Below are positions 32,270 through 41,632 of a stretch of 54,487 nt of DNA, piece after piece; the first letter of the stretch is position 1; every line of letters starts with the position of its first letter. The translations under genes and the position numbers were made by a program. This DNA comes from Bacteroidaceae bacterium (GTDB lineage: Bacteria > Bacteroidota > Bacteroidia > Bacteroidales > Bacteroidaceae). Under the pieces are notes generated by a model. That model worked only from the letters and a program-made list of their open reading frames with translations, made no database searches and was not told the DNA's origin. The stretch lies in the NCBI GenBank assembly GCA_017525235.1, contig JAFXTC010000051.1:1-54487 (forward strand). Direction: 5' to 3'.

Positions 32270-33337
32270 ATGGAATCAGTACTCTGTATCAACGGTTCAG
32301 ACAGCATGGGACATGCCGGCATACAGGCCGACGTCCGAACCCTAAAGGATCTTGGATGCTATGGTGTAACAGTCGTAACAGCCGTAACCATACAAAACTC
32401 CATGGGTATTACGGGTGTTCACCAGCTACCCCTTTCCCTTGTTGTCGGACAGATAAAAGCCGTTTACAAGGAGGTACGCCCACAAGCTGTAAAAGTTGGT
32501 ATGATAGACGATGCCCAAACTATTCATGCCATTAGTCAGGAGATTCTCGGGTGTCCTAATGTTGTCTGCTCACCCGTCATTTTAGCCTCACACGGTGGGC
32601 TGCTCATGTCGAATGCCTCTATACAGGCATATCGGCAATACCTCTTTCCGCTGTGCAAACTGCTCATCATCAAATGCACAGATGCCGAGATTGTTATAGG
32701 GCATCATATCAGCACAGATGCTGATATGGCAACTGCCGCCACACTTCTTCGCGATATGGGCCCCGAGTGGGTCTTGCTTCGTGGCGGAACCTTTACAGCG
32801 GGGCGCATCAACGCTCTGCTCTCGGGCCCTGGATGCCAGAAATTCTTCTCCTCGGTGAACATCGAGGGTTGGCAACGACACGGTGTTGGCGGAACACTCT
32901 CCACAGCTATTGCAGCACGTTTGGCACAAAACGATGACATACCTTCAGCCATTACCAATGCTCACAACTATATGCACAGTCAGGTTGTCTATGCATCCTC
33001 ACAGCCTACATCCTTGCAGCCACACAACCTGTACAATCAGTTCATGTCGCTACTCTCACAACATTACAAAACAGCACACAACGTTTCCTTTTACGCTTCT
33101 CAGCTATATATCTCCACACGTTACCTATCACAAATAACAAAAATCGTCTGCGACCGTTCGCCCAAGCAGATAATTGACGATTATCTGCTTCAGGAGTGCG
33201 AGCAGTTGCTATCCAATACCTCCTTCACAATCCAGCAGATTTCCAATCAGTTGGGCTTTTCCTCCCAAACAGCTCTTGCTAAATTCTTTAAGGCAAAGAA
33301 AGGATGTGCTCCAACTATTTATCGCGACTGGAGATAA
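32270..33337 (+). CDS. Degenerate ThiD/PdxK-like domain fused to an AraC DNA-binding domain; candidate B6/thiamine sensor-regulator
   Basis: 355 residues. Residues 1-240 follow the HMP/pyridoxine kinase fold: GSDSMGHAGIQAD (9-21), GVTVVTAVTIQNSMG, KVGMI. Catalytic signatures are changed. The HGTGCT loop reads HGVGGT, so the catalytic Cys is G208. DPVM is SPVI, and the TPNxxEA motif reads IIKCTDAE. Residues about 255-355 are a two-HTH AraC domain (YASQLYISTRYLSQI, TIQQISNQLGFSSQTALAKFFK). The product is thus more likely a ligand-sensing transcription factor than an active kinase. It is divergent from pdxS, so control of PLP synthesis is the simplest guess. Confidence 0.75.
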   Translation: MESVLCINGSDSMGHAGIQADVRTLKDLGCYGVTVVTAVTIQNSMGITGVHQLPLSLVVGQIKAVYKEVRPQAVKVGMIDDAQTIHAISQEILGCPNVVCSPVILASHGGLLMSNASIQAYRQYLFPLCKLLIIKCTDAEIVIGHHISTDADMATAATLLRDMGPEWVLLRGGTFTAGRINALLSGPGCQKFFSSVNIEGWQRHGVGGTLSTAIAARLAQNDDIPSAITNAHNYMHSQVVYASSQPTSLQPHNLYNQFMSLLSQHYKTAHNVSFYASQLYISTRYLSQITKIVCDRSPKQIIDDYLLQECEQLLSNTSFTIQQISNQLGFSSQTALAKFFKAKKGCAPTIYRDWR

Positions 33338-33399
33338 ATGCGAAACCTGAAAACTATTCATAACTATTCTTTATAACTTCATACTGTGTGTTCAAATTA

Positions 33400-33431
33400 T
33401 TTGGATAATCTCTTACTTATTTGTAATTTTG
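33400..33431 (+). promoter_or_regulatory. Promoter of the carboxyltransferase gene
   Basis: TTTG at 33400-33403 and TAATTTTG at 33424-33431 with a 20-base spacer, 40 bases before ATG 33472. It is a clear Bacteroidetes promoter. Confidence 0.7.
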
Positions 33432-33471
33432 CAAACCGAAAAGAATACATTATTATAATAAATAAGGTAAG

Positions 33472-35247
33472 ATGGAAAAGAGAAAGATTCAATTCAGTCT
33501 CGTATACAGAGATATGTTCCAGTCGAGCGGCAAATTTCAACCTCGCAAGGATCAGTTAGAGCGCATTGCACCTGTTATTATTAAAATGGGCTGCTTTGCC
33601 CGTGTCGAAACCAATGGTGGAGCTTTTGAGCAGGTGAACCTGCTGTATGGAGAGAATCCCAACAAGGCCGTACGTACCTTTACCAAGCCATTCAACGAGG
33701 TAGGCATTAAGACTCACATGCTGGACCGTGGTCTGAATGCCTTGCGTATGTTCCCTGTTCCTGCTGATGTGCGTCGACTGATGTACAAGGTGAAGCACGC
33801 TCAGGGCGTGGATATCACTCGTATCTTCTGCGGTCTGAACGATGTGCGCAATATCATTCCATCTATCAAGTATGCGCTTGAAGCAGGAATGACACCACAA
33901 GCAACCCTGTGTATCACCACTAGCCCCATTCATACTGCTGAGTACTACGCTAATATAGCAGAACAACTTATTGAGGCTGGTGCACCTGAAATCTGTCTAA
34001 AGGATATGGCTGGTATCGGACAACCTGCCATGTTGGGCAAACTAGTGAAAATGATTAAGGACAAGCACCCCGAAATCATCATCCAGTATCATGGTCATAG
34101 TGGTCCCGGTTTGTCTATGGCCAGCATTTTAGAGGTATGTAAGAATGGTGCTGATGTCATTGATACAGCTATTGAACCGCTGTCATGGGGTAAGGTTCAT
34201 CCAGACATTATCTCTGTGCAGAGTATGCTGAAGAACTATGGCTTTGATGTTCCCGAAATCAACATGGAGGCTTATATGGAAGCACGTAAGTTGACACAGG
34301 AGTTCATCGATGACTTTCTAGGCTACTTCATGAATCCTGCCAACAAACTGATGTCATCCCTCCTGTTAGGTTGCGGTCTGCCTGGTGGTATGATGGGTAG
34401 TATGATGGCCGACCTTAAAGGCGTAATGGATGCTATCAACAACAACCGCAAGAACAAGGGCGAGGAGCCTTTCAGTGAGGATGCACTGCTGGTTCGCCTC
34501 TTCAACGAAGTGGCCTACGTATGGCCTCGCGTGGGTTATCCTCCACTAGTAACCCCTTTCTCTCAGTATGTGAAGAACATTGCTTTGATGAACCTGCTTA
34601 CCGAATCTATGGGTAAGCCTCGTTATAGCATGATGGACCCCTCAATCTGGGGAATGATCTTAGGTAAAAGTGGCAAGTTACCTGGCGAGGTGGCTCCCGA
34701 AATTATTGAGTTGGCTAAGGAAAAAGGCTTCGAGTTTACAACAGCTGATCCTCAATCGAACTACCCTGACGACCTGCCTCGTTTCATCGAAGAAATGAAG
34801 AAGAACGATTGGGAGCGTGGTGAGGACGATGAGGAACTTTTTGAGTTTGCCATGCATGAAAGTCAGTATCGCGATTACAAGAGCGGCGTTGCCAAAGAAC
34901 GTTTCCTAAAAGACCTGCAGACTGCAAAGGACAAGGAGATGCAGAAGAATGGTATGTCACTCGAGGAGGTTGCTGCCTACAAACACGCAGAAGCCGATGC
35001 CATTACAGCACCTGAGAACGGAACAGTAATGTGGGAAATTAACGGCGATGCTGAATGCGTTAAGAGCATTGACCCCATGGTAGGTAAGGAATACAAAGAA
35101 GGCGACCGATTCTGTTACCTGCAGAATCAGTATGGTCAGATTGTAGAAATTCCTGCTGCTCTGGGCGGAAAACTGGTAGAGGTTTGCGCCAGTCAGGGAA
35201 GCAAAGTAGGAAAGGGAGACACCATCGCTTACATCCGCAGAATGTAA
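33472..35247 (+). CDS. Oxaloacetate decarboxylase alpha / pyruvate carboxyltransferase-type protein with degenerate biotinyl domain
   Basis: 591 residues. The carboxyltransferase TIM barrel shows YRDMFQSSGKFQPRKDQ, ICLKDMAGIGQP (the carboxylated lysine motif), and QYHGHSGPG (HxH metal ligands). A conserved carboxylase C-terminal region follows. The final 85 residues resemble a biotinyl barrel (APENGTVMW...GKGDTIAYI), but the AMKM lysine position reads QNQYG (551-555). This subunit therefore cannot carry biotin there and must use a separate carrier protein. Likely roles are succinate-pathway carboxyl transfer or decarboxylation. The exact subunit name is uncertain. Confidence 0.8.
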   Translation: MEKRKIQFSLVYRDMFQSSGKFQPRKDQLERIAPVIIKMGCFARVETNGGAFEQVNLLYGENPNKAVRTFTKPFNEVGIKTHMLDRGLNALRMFPVPADVRRLMYKVKHAQGVDITRIFCGLNDVRNIIPSIKYALEAGMTPQATLCITTSPIHTAEYYANIAEQLIEAGAPEICLKDMAGIGQPAMLGKLVKMIKDKHPEIIIQYHGHSGPGLSMASILEVCKNGADVIDTAIEPLSWGKVHPDIISVQSMLKNYGFDVPEINMEAYMEARKLTQEFIDDFLGYFMNPANKLMSSLLLGCGLPGGMMGSMMADLKGVMDAINNNRKNKGEEPFSEDALLVRLFNEVAYVWPRVGYPPLVTPFSQYVKNIALMNLLTESMGKPRYSMMDPSIWGMILGKSGKLPGEVAPEIIELAKEKGFEFTTADPQSNYPDDLPRFIEEMKKNDWERGEDDEELFEFAMHESQYRDYKSGVAKERFLKDLQTAKDKEMQKNGMSLEEVAAYKHAEADAITAPENGTVMWEINGDAECVKSIDPMVGKEYKEGDRFCYLQNQYGQIVEIPAALGGKLVEVCASQGSKVGKGDTIAYIRRM

Positions 35248-35280
35248 ATTCGGCTAATTAACAAACAAACAACAACTATA

Positions 35281-38238
35281 ATGAAAAGATTATTCAGAAC
35301 CATTATCTGCAGCATGGTGCTTTGCGCATCAGGCACTGCAATGGCGGACGTTGTGTACAAGGATGCCAACGTGCGCTTTACCCTGATTGACGAGGGAACA
35401 ATCCGACTGGAATATGCCCCAGACGGCAAGTTTGTTGACAACAAAAGCTTCGTGGCTGTTATCCGTGAGTACCCCAAGGTGCTTTACACCATAAAGGACA
35501 ATGCCAAACAGGTTGTCATCAACACCTCTAAAATGAAACTCGTATACAAGAAAGGTTCTGCACCGCTAAGCAAGGAGAACCTGACCATCAGCAGTGCGAA
35601 GTCTCTCTCCAAATCATTCGTCTGGACACCAGGTACTCAACAAAAGGGCAACCTGAAGGGAACCTATCGCACCCTTGACGGTTATGATGGCAATATGTAT
35701 CAGTACAGCAATCCCAAGCACGAGATGCCTTTGGAGGATGGTTTGCTTGCCACAGACGGATGGACACTCATCGACGACTCCAAGAACTACCTCTTTGACG
35801 GTGCAAAAGATTGGGACTGGGTAACAGAACGCAAGAGTGCTGAAGGAGCTCAGGACTGGTACTTCATGGCTTACGGTCATGATTACAAGGATGCTTTGCT
35901 GAGTTTCACGAAGTTCGCCGGCAAGGTGCCTTTGCCTCCCCGCTATACTTTTGGTTATTGGTGGAGCCGCTACTGGACCTACAGCGACAAGGATCTGCAC
36001 GATCTTATTGAGAACTTCCATCGACTGAACCTGCCCCTTGATGTACTGGTTATCGACATGGACTGGCATCCTAACACCAAGGAAACCGGAGGCGGCTGGA
36101 CAGGTTGGGACTGGAACGAAAGTATCTTTCCCGACTACAGGAAACTTCTTAACTACCTTGATGAGCAAGGCGTAAAGACCACCATGAACCTGCATCCTGC
36201 CGATGGTGTACGTCCCTATGAGAAGAAGTACAACGAGTTTATGCAGCGTTTCGGCAAGAACGACGGCAAGACCTACGAGTGGATGGGTTCTGACAAGAAA
36301 TACGTGAAGGCACTCTTCGACACCTATCTGCATCAGTATGTTGATGAAGGTGTTGACTTCTGGTGGCTCGACTGGCAACAATGGGAGAAAGACCGTAACC
36401 TCAAGAACCTCGACAACGTGTTCTGGTGCAACTACATCTGGTTCTCAGACATGGAGCTGAACGGCACGAAGCGCCCCCTGCTCTATCATCGTTGGGGCGG
36501 CCTGGGCAACCACCGCTATCAGATTGGCTTCTCTGGAGATTCGTACGCCACATGGGAGAGCCTTAGCTTCCTGCCTTACTTCAATAGTACCGCTTCCAAT
36601 GTGCTCTACGGTTACTGGAGTCATGATATCGGCGGACATCAGGTTAGGAAATACGGAATGGGCGTCGATCCTGAACTCTATACCCGAGCTATGCAGATGG
36701 GACAATACCTGCCCATCCTTCGTAGCCACAGTGCCAAAGACCCCAGCCTGAACAAGGAGCCTTGGGCTTTCGACCAGGCAACACAGCAACGACTCGACAA
36801 TGTCATCAACGGACGCTATACTCTTATACCTTATATATATACAATGGCTCGAAAGACATACGAGACGGGCATCTCACTCTGCCGCCCACTCTACTATGAC
36901 AGTCCCGAGACTAAGGAAGCCTACGATTATAAGGAGGAATATATGTTCGGAGACAATATGCTGATTGCCCCCGTAACCGAGGAAGTGAACAAAGAAGACG
37001 GCTATGCTACCGTTAAACTCTGGCTCCCCGCTGGTGAATGGTTGGAATATGAGACTGGCGAGATGCTGCAGGGCAGTAAGACATACGAGCGCAAGTTCAC
37101 GATGGATGAATACCCCGTCTACGTAAAGGCCGGAAGCATTCTGCCCTATTATGGCAAGCTGAAGAACCTCTCAGGCACGGAGCAAGCTGTAACCGTTCGT
37201 GTGTTCCCTGGTGCCGACAAAGGTGAGTTCCAACTCTATGAGGACAATGGCGAGGAAAAGAACTACGTAACAGAATATGCTACCACTCCCCTCTCGTACA
37301 CACGTAACGGCAACAAGCTGAGCGTAACTATAGGCGCACGTAAGGGTCAATACAAGGATATGCCTGCAAAGCGTCAGTACTACATAGCACTTCCATGTCA
37401 GAAGGCTCCTGCTAGTGTTACTTGCCAAGGTAAGAAGTTGCCCTTCACGTATGACGGCATGAACTTGGAAACAACCATCGACTTGGGTCAGTTGAACTGT
37501 TCAACTGGTACTACTCTTGAGATTGAAATGCCGCAGGAATATGCTTTGGTGGCTGGGACAAAAGCCCAGTTCCGCCATATCCAAACTGCGGTTCATGACT
37601 ATAAGCAACACGATGGCGGAATGGTTTATACAGCCGACTTCGGATACCTCGAAGCAACTCCGTTACGTTTATCATATCATCCTGAGAATCAGGAAGAGAC
37701 ACTAAACGCATTCTTCCAAAAGTATAAGAATGTCAACAAGGTACTTATGGAGCAGATGGGCATAGGCAGCAACTATCAGCGAGCCGTAAAATTGCTGAGT
37801 CTGCAGAATGCACTGACGGAAGTTCCGGGAGAAGCTTTCAAGGCTAATGGCAAGACAGGCTTCAGCGCCCGCTACTTTAACAATAAAACCATGAACGGCA
37901 ATGTTGTTGCTACAGCTCAGATGGAGAAGATTGATATGTTCGAGAGTCAGAGTCCGCGCGAAGGTGTAACAGCCGATGGCTGGAGTATGATTCTTGAAAG
38001 TGAACTCACCTCGCCCGAAACCGGTGAGATGATATTTTCTATCTCAGGCGATGACGGCTACCGCCTGATTGTTGACGGCAAAGAACTTTGCTCCGACTGG
38101 GGCAATCATGCCGAGACCTCACGCGTAGCTACCATCAACACCACAAAAGGTCAGAAGCACAGCGTGCGTATAGAGTACTACGATAACGAGTACAACGGTA
38201 TCCTGCGCCTAAAGACCATGATGGCAAAAGAGCCCTAA
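35281..38238 (+). CDS. GH31 alpha-glycosidase (alpha-glucosidase/xylosidase type) with PA14 domain
   Basis: 985 residues with a signal peptide ending near AMADV. An N-terminal GH31 beta-sandwich precedes the catalytic barrel. The nucleophile is D364 in WWLDWQQW and the acid/base is D420 in SGDSYATWE. A DUF5110-like beta domain follows, and a C-terminal PA14-type module (about 860-980) contains ISGDDGYRLIVDGK. The substrate (starch, xyloglucan or other) is not decidable. It is convergent with the barrel gene, two bases apart. Confidence 0.85.
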   Translation: MKRLFRTIICSMVLCASGTAMADVVYKDANVRFTLIDEGTIRLEYAPDGKFVDNKSFVAVIREYPKVLYTIKDNAKQVVINTSKMKLVYKKGSAPLSKENLTISSAKSLSKSFVWTPGTQQKGNLKGTYRTLDGYDGNMYQYSNPKHEMPLEDGLLATDGWTLIDDSKNYLFDGAKDWDWVTERKSAEGAQDWYFMAYGHDYKDALLSFTKFAGKVPLPPRYTFGYWWSRYWTYSDKDLHDLIENFHRLNLPLDVLVIDMDWHPNTKETGGGWTGWDWNESIFPDYRKLLNYLDEQGVKTTMNLHPADGVRPYEKKYNEFMQRFGKNDGKTYEWMGSDKKYVKALFDTYLHQYVDEGVDFWWLDWQQWEKDRNLKNLDNVFWCNYIWFSDMELNGTKRPLLYHRWGGLGNHRYQIGFSGDSYATWESLSFLPYFNSTASNVLYGYWSHDIGGHQVRKYGMGVDPELYTRAMQMGQYLPILRSHSAKDPSLNKEPWAFDQATQQRLDNVINGRYTLIPYIYTMARKTYETGISLCRPLYYDSPETKEAYDYKEEYMFGDNMLIAPVTEEVNKEDGYATVKLWLPAGEWLEYETGEMLQGSKTYERKFTMDEYPVYVKAGSILPYYGKLKNLSGTEQAVTVRVFPGADKGEFQLYEDNGEEKNYVTEYATTPLSYTRNGNKLSVTIGARKGQYKDMPAKRQYYIALPCQKAPASVTCQGKKLPFTYDGMNLETTIDLGQLNCSTGTTLEIEMPQEYALVAGTKAQFRHIQTAVHDYKQHDGGMVYTADFGYLEATPLRLSYHPENQEETLNAFFQKYKNVNKVLMEQMGIGSNYQRAVKLLSLQNALTEVPGEAFKANGKTGFSARYFNNKTMNGNVVATAQMEKIDMFESQSPREGVTADGWSMILESELTSPETGEMIFSISGDDGYRLIVDGKELCSDWGNHAETSRVATINTTKGQKHSVRIEYYDNEYNGILRLKTMMAKEP

Positions 38239-38240
38239 AC

Positions 38241-39899
38241 TTAGAATTTGTATCTGAGCGCCACTTTTACTGTATTGGGATTGTGGTGACGCGTATAAAT
38301 GCTTCCCGTATAAGCGCCCTGTGTGACTTCTATTACGGGAAGCTTCTTGTATTCATATCCCAAACTAGCAGTCAACTTGTCGTTTAGGAAAGAGCGCTCC
38401 AAGTCACCACCAAAGACGTAGTTCAGACCTTCGTGCGAGTAAACATCCAAGGTGTTACCCTTAGAAATCATAGCATTAAGGCCTAACCTAAGGCCAAAAG
38501 GCAGCTGTTGCTCTAATCTAGCACGACCAGTAAAACCCCAGTTGGGGTTTCTCAAGTCTATTGCATAGGCTATACGCTCGTCCCACAAAGCAGTAAAAGA
38601 ACCCTTTAGCTTGGTTCCGTCTACTGGTCGCCATATCAGTTCGGGGGTAATCTCGATAGCCTTACGTACTGCCTCGTTACCCCAAGTGGAGACACGAACA
38701 TTCTCTATTTCCATCCAAATGGCATTGAAGCCATCGGTTACATTGGTATGGGCAACGGTGGCGGTGAAATCCACCTTCTTGGTCTTCAGCTCGTAGGCTA
38801 GAGAGATACGGTTGACGTGTATGCCCTCCAAGTTCTCGTTACCGAAGTCCAACGTATAAGGTCCCTTTACCCTATCGTCATATAGATACTGTAATGTAGG
38901 ACGCACAATACGCATAGCGTAACTGGCCGTAAGCGTGTTCTTGTTATTGATATGATAGGTAAAACGTGCCTGTGGGATGACATCATGCAGGTTTTTCTCG
39001 TTCATACGAGTATAATCGTACTCAACTCGGGCATCAGCCTCTATGGCCTTTGTCTTCAGGCTGTAACCGGCATATATGCCAGCGGTCTGTGTGCGATGAA
39101 GGAACTCGCTATTGTTAAACTCTAAGTCGTCGAGCCACTGACCGTCATAGGAGTGGATGAAGTTATTGATGTATTTGGCCCCCACGTTCAGTTGCTGCCC
39201 TTCAGCAATGGGACGATTCCAGTCAAACAACACCTCATGTTTGTGAATTAACACATCCGAGGTGATAAGGTTCTGGGTGTACATATCAGGGTCAAAGCCA
39301 GTGGTCTCTGTTAGTATCTGCAAGCTGTTGTCATCATCCAGGTCCGTACTGTAGTTATACTGGAAGAGCAAGCTCTCGCCTTTCAGGTTGGTCTTATGCA
39401 GATAAGAGGCCTGTACATTCACCTCGTCCCTATAGAGGGTCGGCGAACTCAGTAGGGATTGCACGCTGGAAAGAAGAGTTCCATTGGTATCATACAGATA
39501 CTCGGAACGCTCACCTGTGAAACGTCTTTGGGTATGGACGCCATCTATACTGGCGTGGAAAATATTACGTTCATTCAGCCTGAACTGTACATCAGCACCA
39601 TAGCCCAACTGGAATCCTTTTTGCTTCTTCTCCTGCTCCTGTGTATAGTAGTTATTTGAGCTGACATACGAAAATTCAAGATTGGTAAGTTCACCTGAAT
39701 TATAAGGTGTTATGCCTTTCACATTAAAGTATGGCTTAATAGTAAATTTATTGGCGTCAATCTTCAGATTGACACCTGTCATGTAGGGCGCAGTCTCGCC
39801 ATATCCGGCACCAACGATTGCCTCTCCCTCAACTTTTGTCTGTGCCTGTGCTACCATAGCAAAGGACAGCATGATTATATATAATATCTTCTTCATCAT
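38241..39899 (-). CDS. Outer-membrane beta-barrel protein (TonB-receptor barrel type, no plug)
   Basis: 552 residues with a signal peptide (MMKKILYIIMLSFAMVAQAQ). Repeated amphipathic strands follow with the pattern of the OMP_b-brl_3 family, ending in the terminal Phe of barrel proteins (VALRYKF). A carboxypeptidase-like or plug domain is not visible. It lies 28 bases after the BASS transporter, likely one operon, so it may help the entry of that transporter's substrate. Confidence 0.65.
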   Translation of the reverse strand: MMKKILYIIMLSFAMVAQAQTKVEGEAIVGAGYGETAPYMTGVNLKIDANKFTIKPYFNVKGITPYNSGELTNLEFSYVSSNNYYTQEQEKKQKGFQLGYGADVQFRLNERNIFHASIDGVHTQRRFTGERSEYLYDTNGTLLSSVQSLLSSPTLYRDEVNVQASYLHKTNLKGESLLFQYNYSTDLDDDNSLQILTETTGFDPDMYTQNLITSDVLIHKHEVLFDWNRPIAEGQQLNVGAKYINNFIHSYDGQWLDDLEFNNSEFLHRTQTAGIYAGYSLKTKAIEADARVEYDYTRMNEKNLHDVIPQARFTYHINNKNTLTASYAMRIVRPTLQYLYDDRVKGPYTLDFGNENLEGIHVNRISLAYELKTKKVDFTATVAHTNVTDGFNAIWMEIENVRVSTWGNEAVRKAIEITPELIWRPVDGTKLKGSFTALWDERIAYAIDLRNPNWGFTGRARLEQQLPFGLRLGLNAMISKGNTLDVYSHEGLNYVFGGDLERSFLNDKLTASLGYEYKKLPVIEVTQGAYTGSIYTRHHNPNTVKVALRYKF

Positions 39900-39927
39900 T
39901 TATCTTAGGCTTTTGAATTTAGTAATT

Positions 39928-40785
39928 TTATTCTTTACCTTTTAACCTTACCTTAATCCCTCCAACATATGTCAGCAACACCACATTCATCATCAACGCA
40001 TAAAGGATAGCAGGGATAGCAAAACGCCCGTCGTTGAAGACAAAGGGGCTGGATGCTATTGCTATTGCCTGAGCGGCATTCTGCATTCCCACCTCAATGA
40101 TAATAGTACGGCGTTCTTTCGTGTGTAACCCAAACAAATAACACAATAAGGTTGCAAAGGCTACTGCCACCAGCAGCAAGACTGTTACGGCCATACCCAG
40201 TACGCTAAAGTTAGCGGCTATTGTCTCTTTATGCTGTACAAAGAAGATACCCGCCAACAACATCAGAGCTGGGAAAGCTAGCTTGGAAAGCACCTTGGCT
40301 ATACGTGCTGCCAACTCTGGTTTGTAATACCTTATTATAATACCTATTACAATGGGAACCAACATGGTCACAAGGTTCTGCATGAGTAGATTCTTAATGG
40401 GAAGCTGGATGCCAACTTGCTGCCCTACAGCACTAGTAACCAACTGCATTATCATTGGAAGCGTGAACAGCGTAATGATACTGCTCAATGCCGTAAGCGA
40501 AACGGAAAGTGCCACATCACCCTTGGCCAGCATACTGAAGATATTGCTGGAGCTTCCACCAGGACAGCAGGCTATCAACACTAAACCAATGGTAAATATG
40601 GGATCCAAATGCATAGCCATAGCCACAACCCATGCCAGTAACGGCATAATCAACTGCCCCGCAAGACCACCTGCAACGGCTTTGCCTCGTTTTACAACTA
40701 AAAGAAAATCTTTTGCTTCCAATGTGAGTCCCAGACAGAACATCAACAGTGTGAGAATAGGAAGCACAATAAAAATACTATTCAT
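39928..40785 (-). CDS. Bile acid:sodium symporter (BASS) family transporter
   Basis: 285 residues, about nine or ten hydrophobic helices. LIACCPGGSSSNIFSMLAKGDVALSVSLTALSS is the BASS sodium-site region, and GMQNAAQAIAI is the second crossover motif (E/G-x-Q-N). The family moves organic anions with Na+. The substrate in Bacteroidales is mostly unknown. Its promoter is a minus-strand TACCTTTGC box at 40821-40829. Confidence 0.85.
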   Translation of the reverse strand: MNSIFIVLPILTLLMFCLGLTLEAKDFLLVVKRGKAVAGGLAGQLIMPLLAWVVAMAMHLDPIFTIGLVLIACCPGGSSSNIFSMLAKGDVALSVSLTALSSIITLFTLPMIMQLVTSAVGQQVGIQLPIKNLLMQNLVTMLVPIVIGIIIRYYKPELAARIAKVLSKLAFPALMLLAGIFFVQHKETIAANFSVLGMAVTVLLLVAVAFATLLCYLFGLHTKERRTIIIEVGMQNAAQAIAIASSPFVFNDGRFAIPAILYALMMNVVLLTYVGGIKVRLKGKE

Positions 40786-40820
40786 TTGAACGTTATCCTA
40801 TTTTTCGCGTCATTTTCGGC

Positions 40821-40860
40821 GCAAAGGTACAAAAAAAAATCAAAAAAATATGTACATTTG
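40821..40860. promoter_or_regulatory. Divergent promoters between the BASS transporter and upp
   Basis: A minus-strand -7 box TACCTTTGC (40821-40829) serves the transporter. A plus-strand TACATTTG (40853-40860) serves upp, 35 bases before its ATG. The A-rich spacer between them is only 23 bases. Confidence 0.65.
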
Positions 40861-40895
40861 CACCAAATTATCTTACATACAGAAATAAGCGAATC

Positions 40896-41555
40896 ATGAA
40901 AGTAATAAATCTAAGCGAAAGCAATAGTGTACTGAACAAGTACTTGGGCGAGCTCAGAAACGTAGATGTGCAAAAAGAACGCATGCGTTTTAGGATGAAC
41001 ATTATCCGTATCGGGCACATAGAAGCCTATGAAATCAGCAAATTTCTGACCTACAGTGAGAAAACCATACAGGCCCCGTTGAACAAATGTAAAATAAGCA
41101 CATACGATGATGATGTGGTGGTGGGAACCGTTTTCCGTGCCGGACTGCCCTTGCATCAGGCTTTTTTAGATATTTTTGACGAAGCTGGCAATGCCTTCGT
41201 ATCGGCCTACCGTTACTATATCGATCGTGAGATGAGCGAGGTAGGCATCAAGGTTGAATACTGTGCCTCTCCTGCCTTGAATGGCAAGACACTAATCCTT
41301 GTCGACCCTATGTTGGCAACAGGAGGCAGTTTGGAACTGGCTTATGAAGCACTGAAAACAAAGGGTACACCCAAACGTCTGGTGATGGCATGCGTAATAG
41401 CATCAAAAAGTGGTGTAGAATACCTGCAAAAGATGTTCCCCAACGATGATGTCGTGTTAGTCTGCGGAGTGATTGACCCCCTACTGAACGAGCACAAGCT
41501 CATAGTTCCCGGTTTAGGCGATGCCGGAGATTTGATGTATGGGGAAAAGATTTAA
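40896..41555 (+). CDS. upp: Uracil phosphoribosyltransferase
   Basis: 219 residues. The PRPP-binding loop is VDPMLATGGS and the uracil-binding end is GLGDAGDLMYG. It converts uracil plus PRPP to UMP (pyrimidine salvage). The next gene, a Tsx-like channel, fits import of nucleosides or bases. Confidence 0.9.
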   Translation: MKVINLSESNSVLNKYLGELRNVDVQKERMRFRMNIIRIGHIEAYEISKFLTYSEKTIQAPLNKCKISTYDDDVVVGTVFRAGLPLHQAFLDIFDEAGNAFVSAYRYYIDREMSEVGIKVEYCASPALNGKTLILVDPMLATGGSLELAYEALKTKGTPKRLVMACVIASKSGVEYLQKMFPNDDVVLVCGVIDPLLNEHKLIVPGLGDAGDLMYGEKI

Positions 41556-41560
41556 AGACC

Positions 41561-41587
41561 TACCCTAACCCTCCCGTCAGGGAGGGG
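41561..41587. repeat. Dispersed CCCTCCC/GGGAGGG hairpin
   Basis: Seven-base stem CCCTCCC (41569-41575) and GGGAGGG (41580-41586) with a GTCA loop, preceded by CTACCCTAA. There is no T-run after it, so it is not a classic terminator. The same element occurs inside the GH127 gene near 14417-14448, and in a degraded form (ACCCTCCAGAAGGGTTAGGGG) at about 15999-16018. Confidence 0.55.
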
Positions 41588-41632
41588 ACGATATAACGTA
41601 ATAACGTCTATAATCAACAATAAAATTATAAG

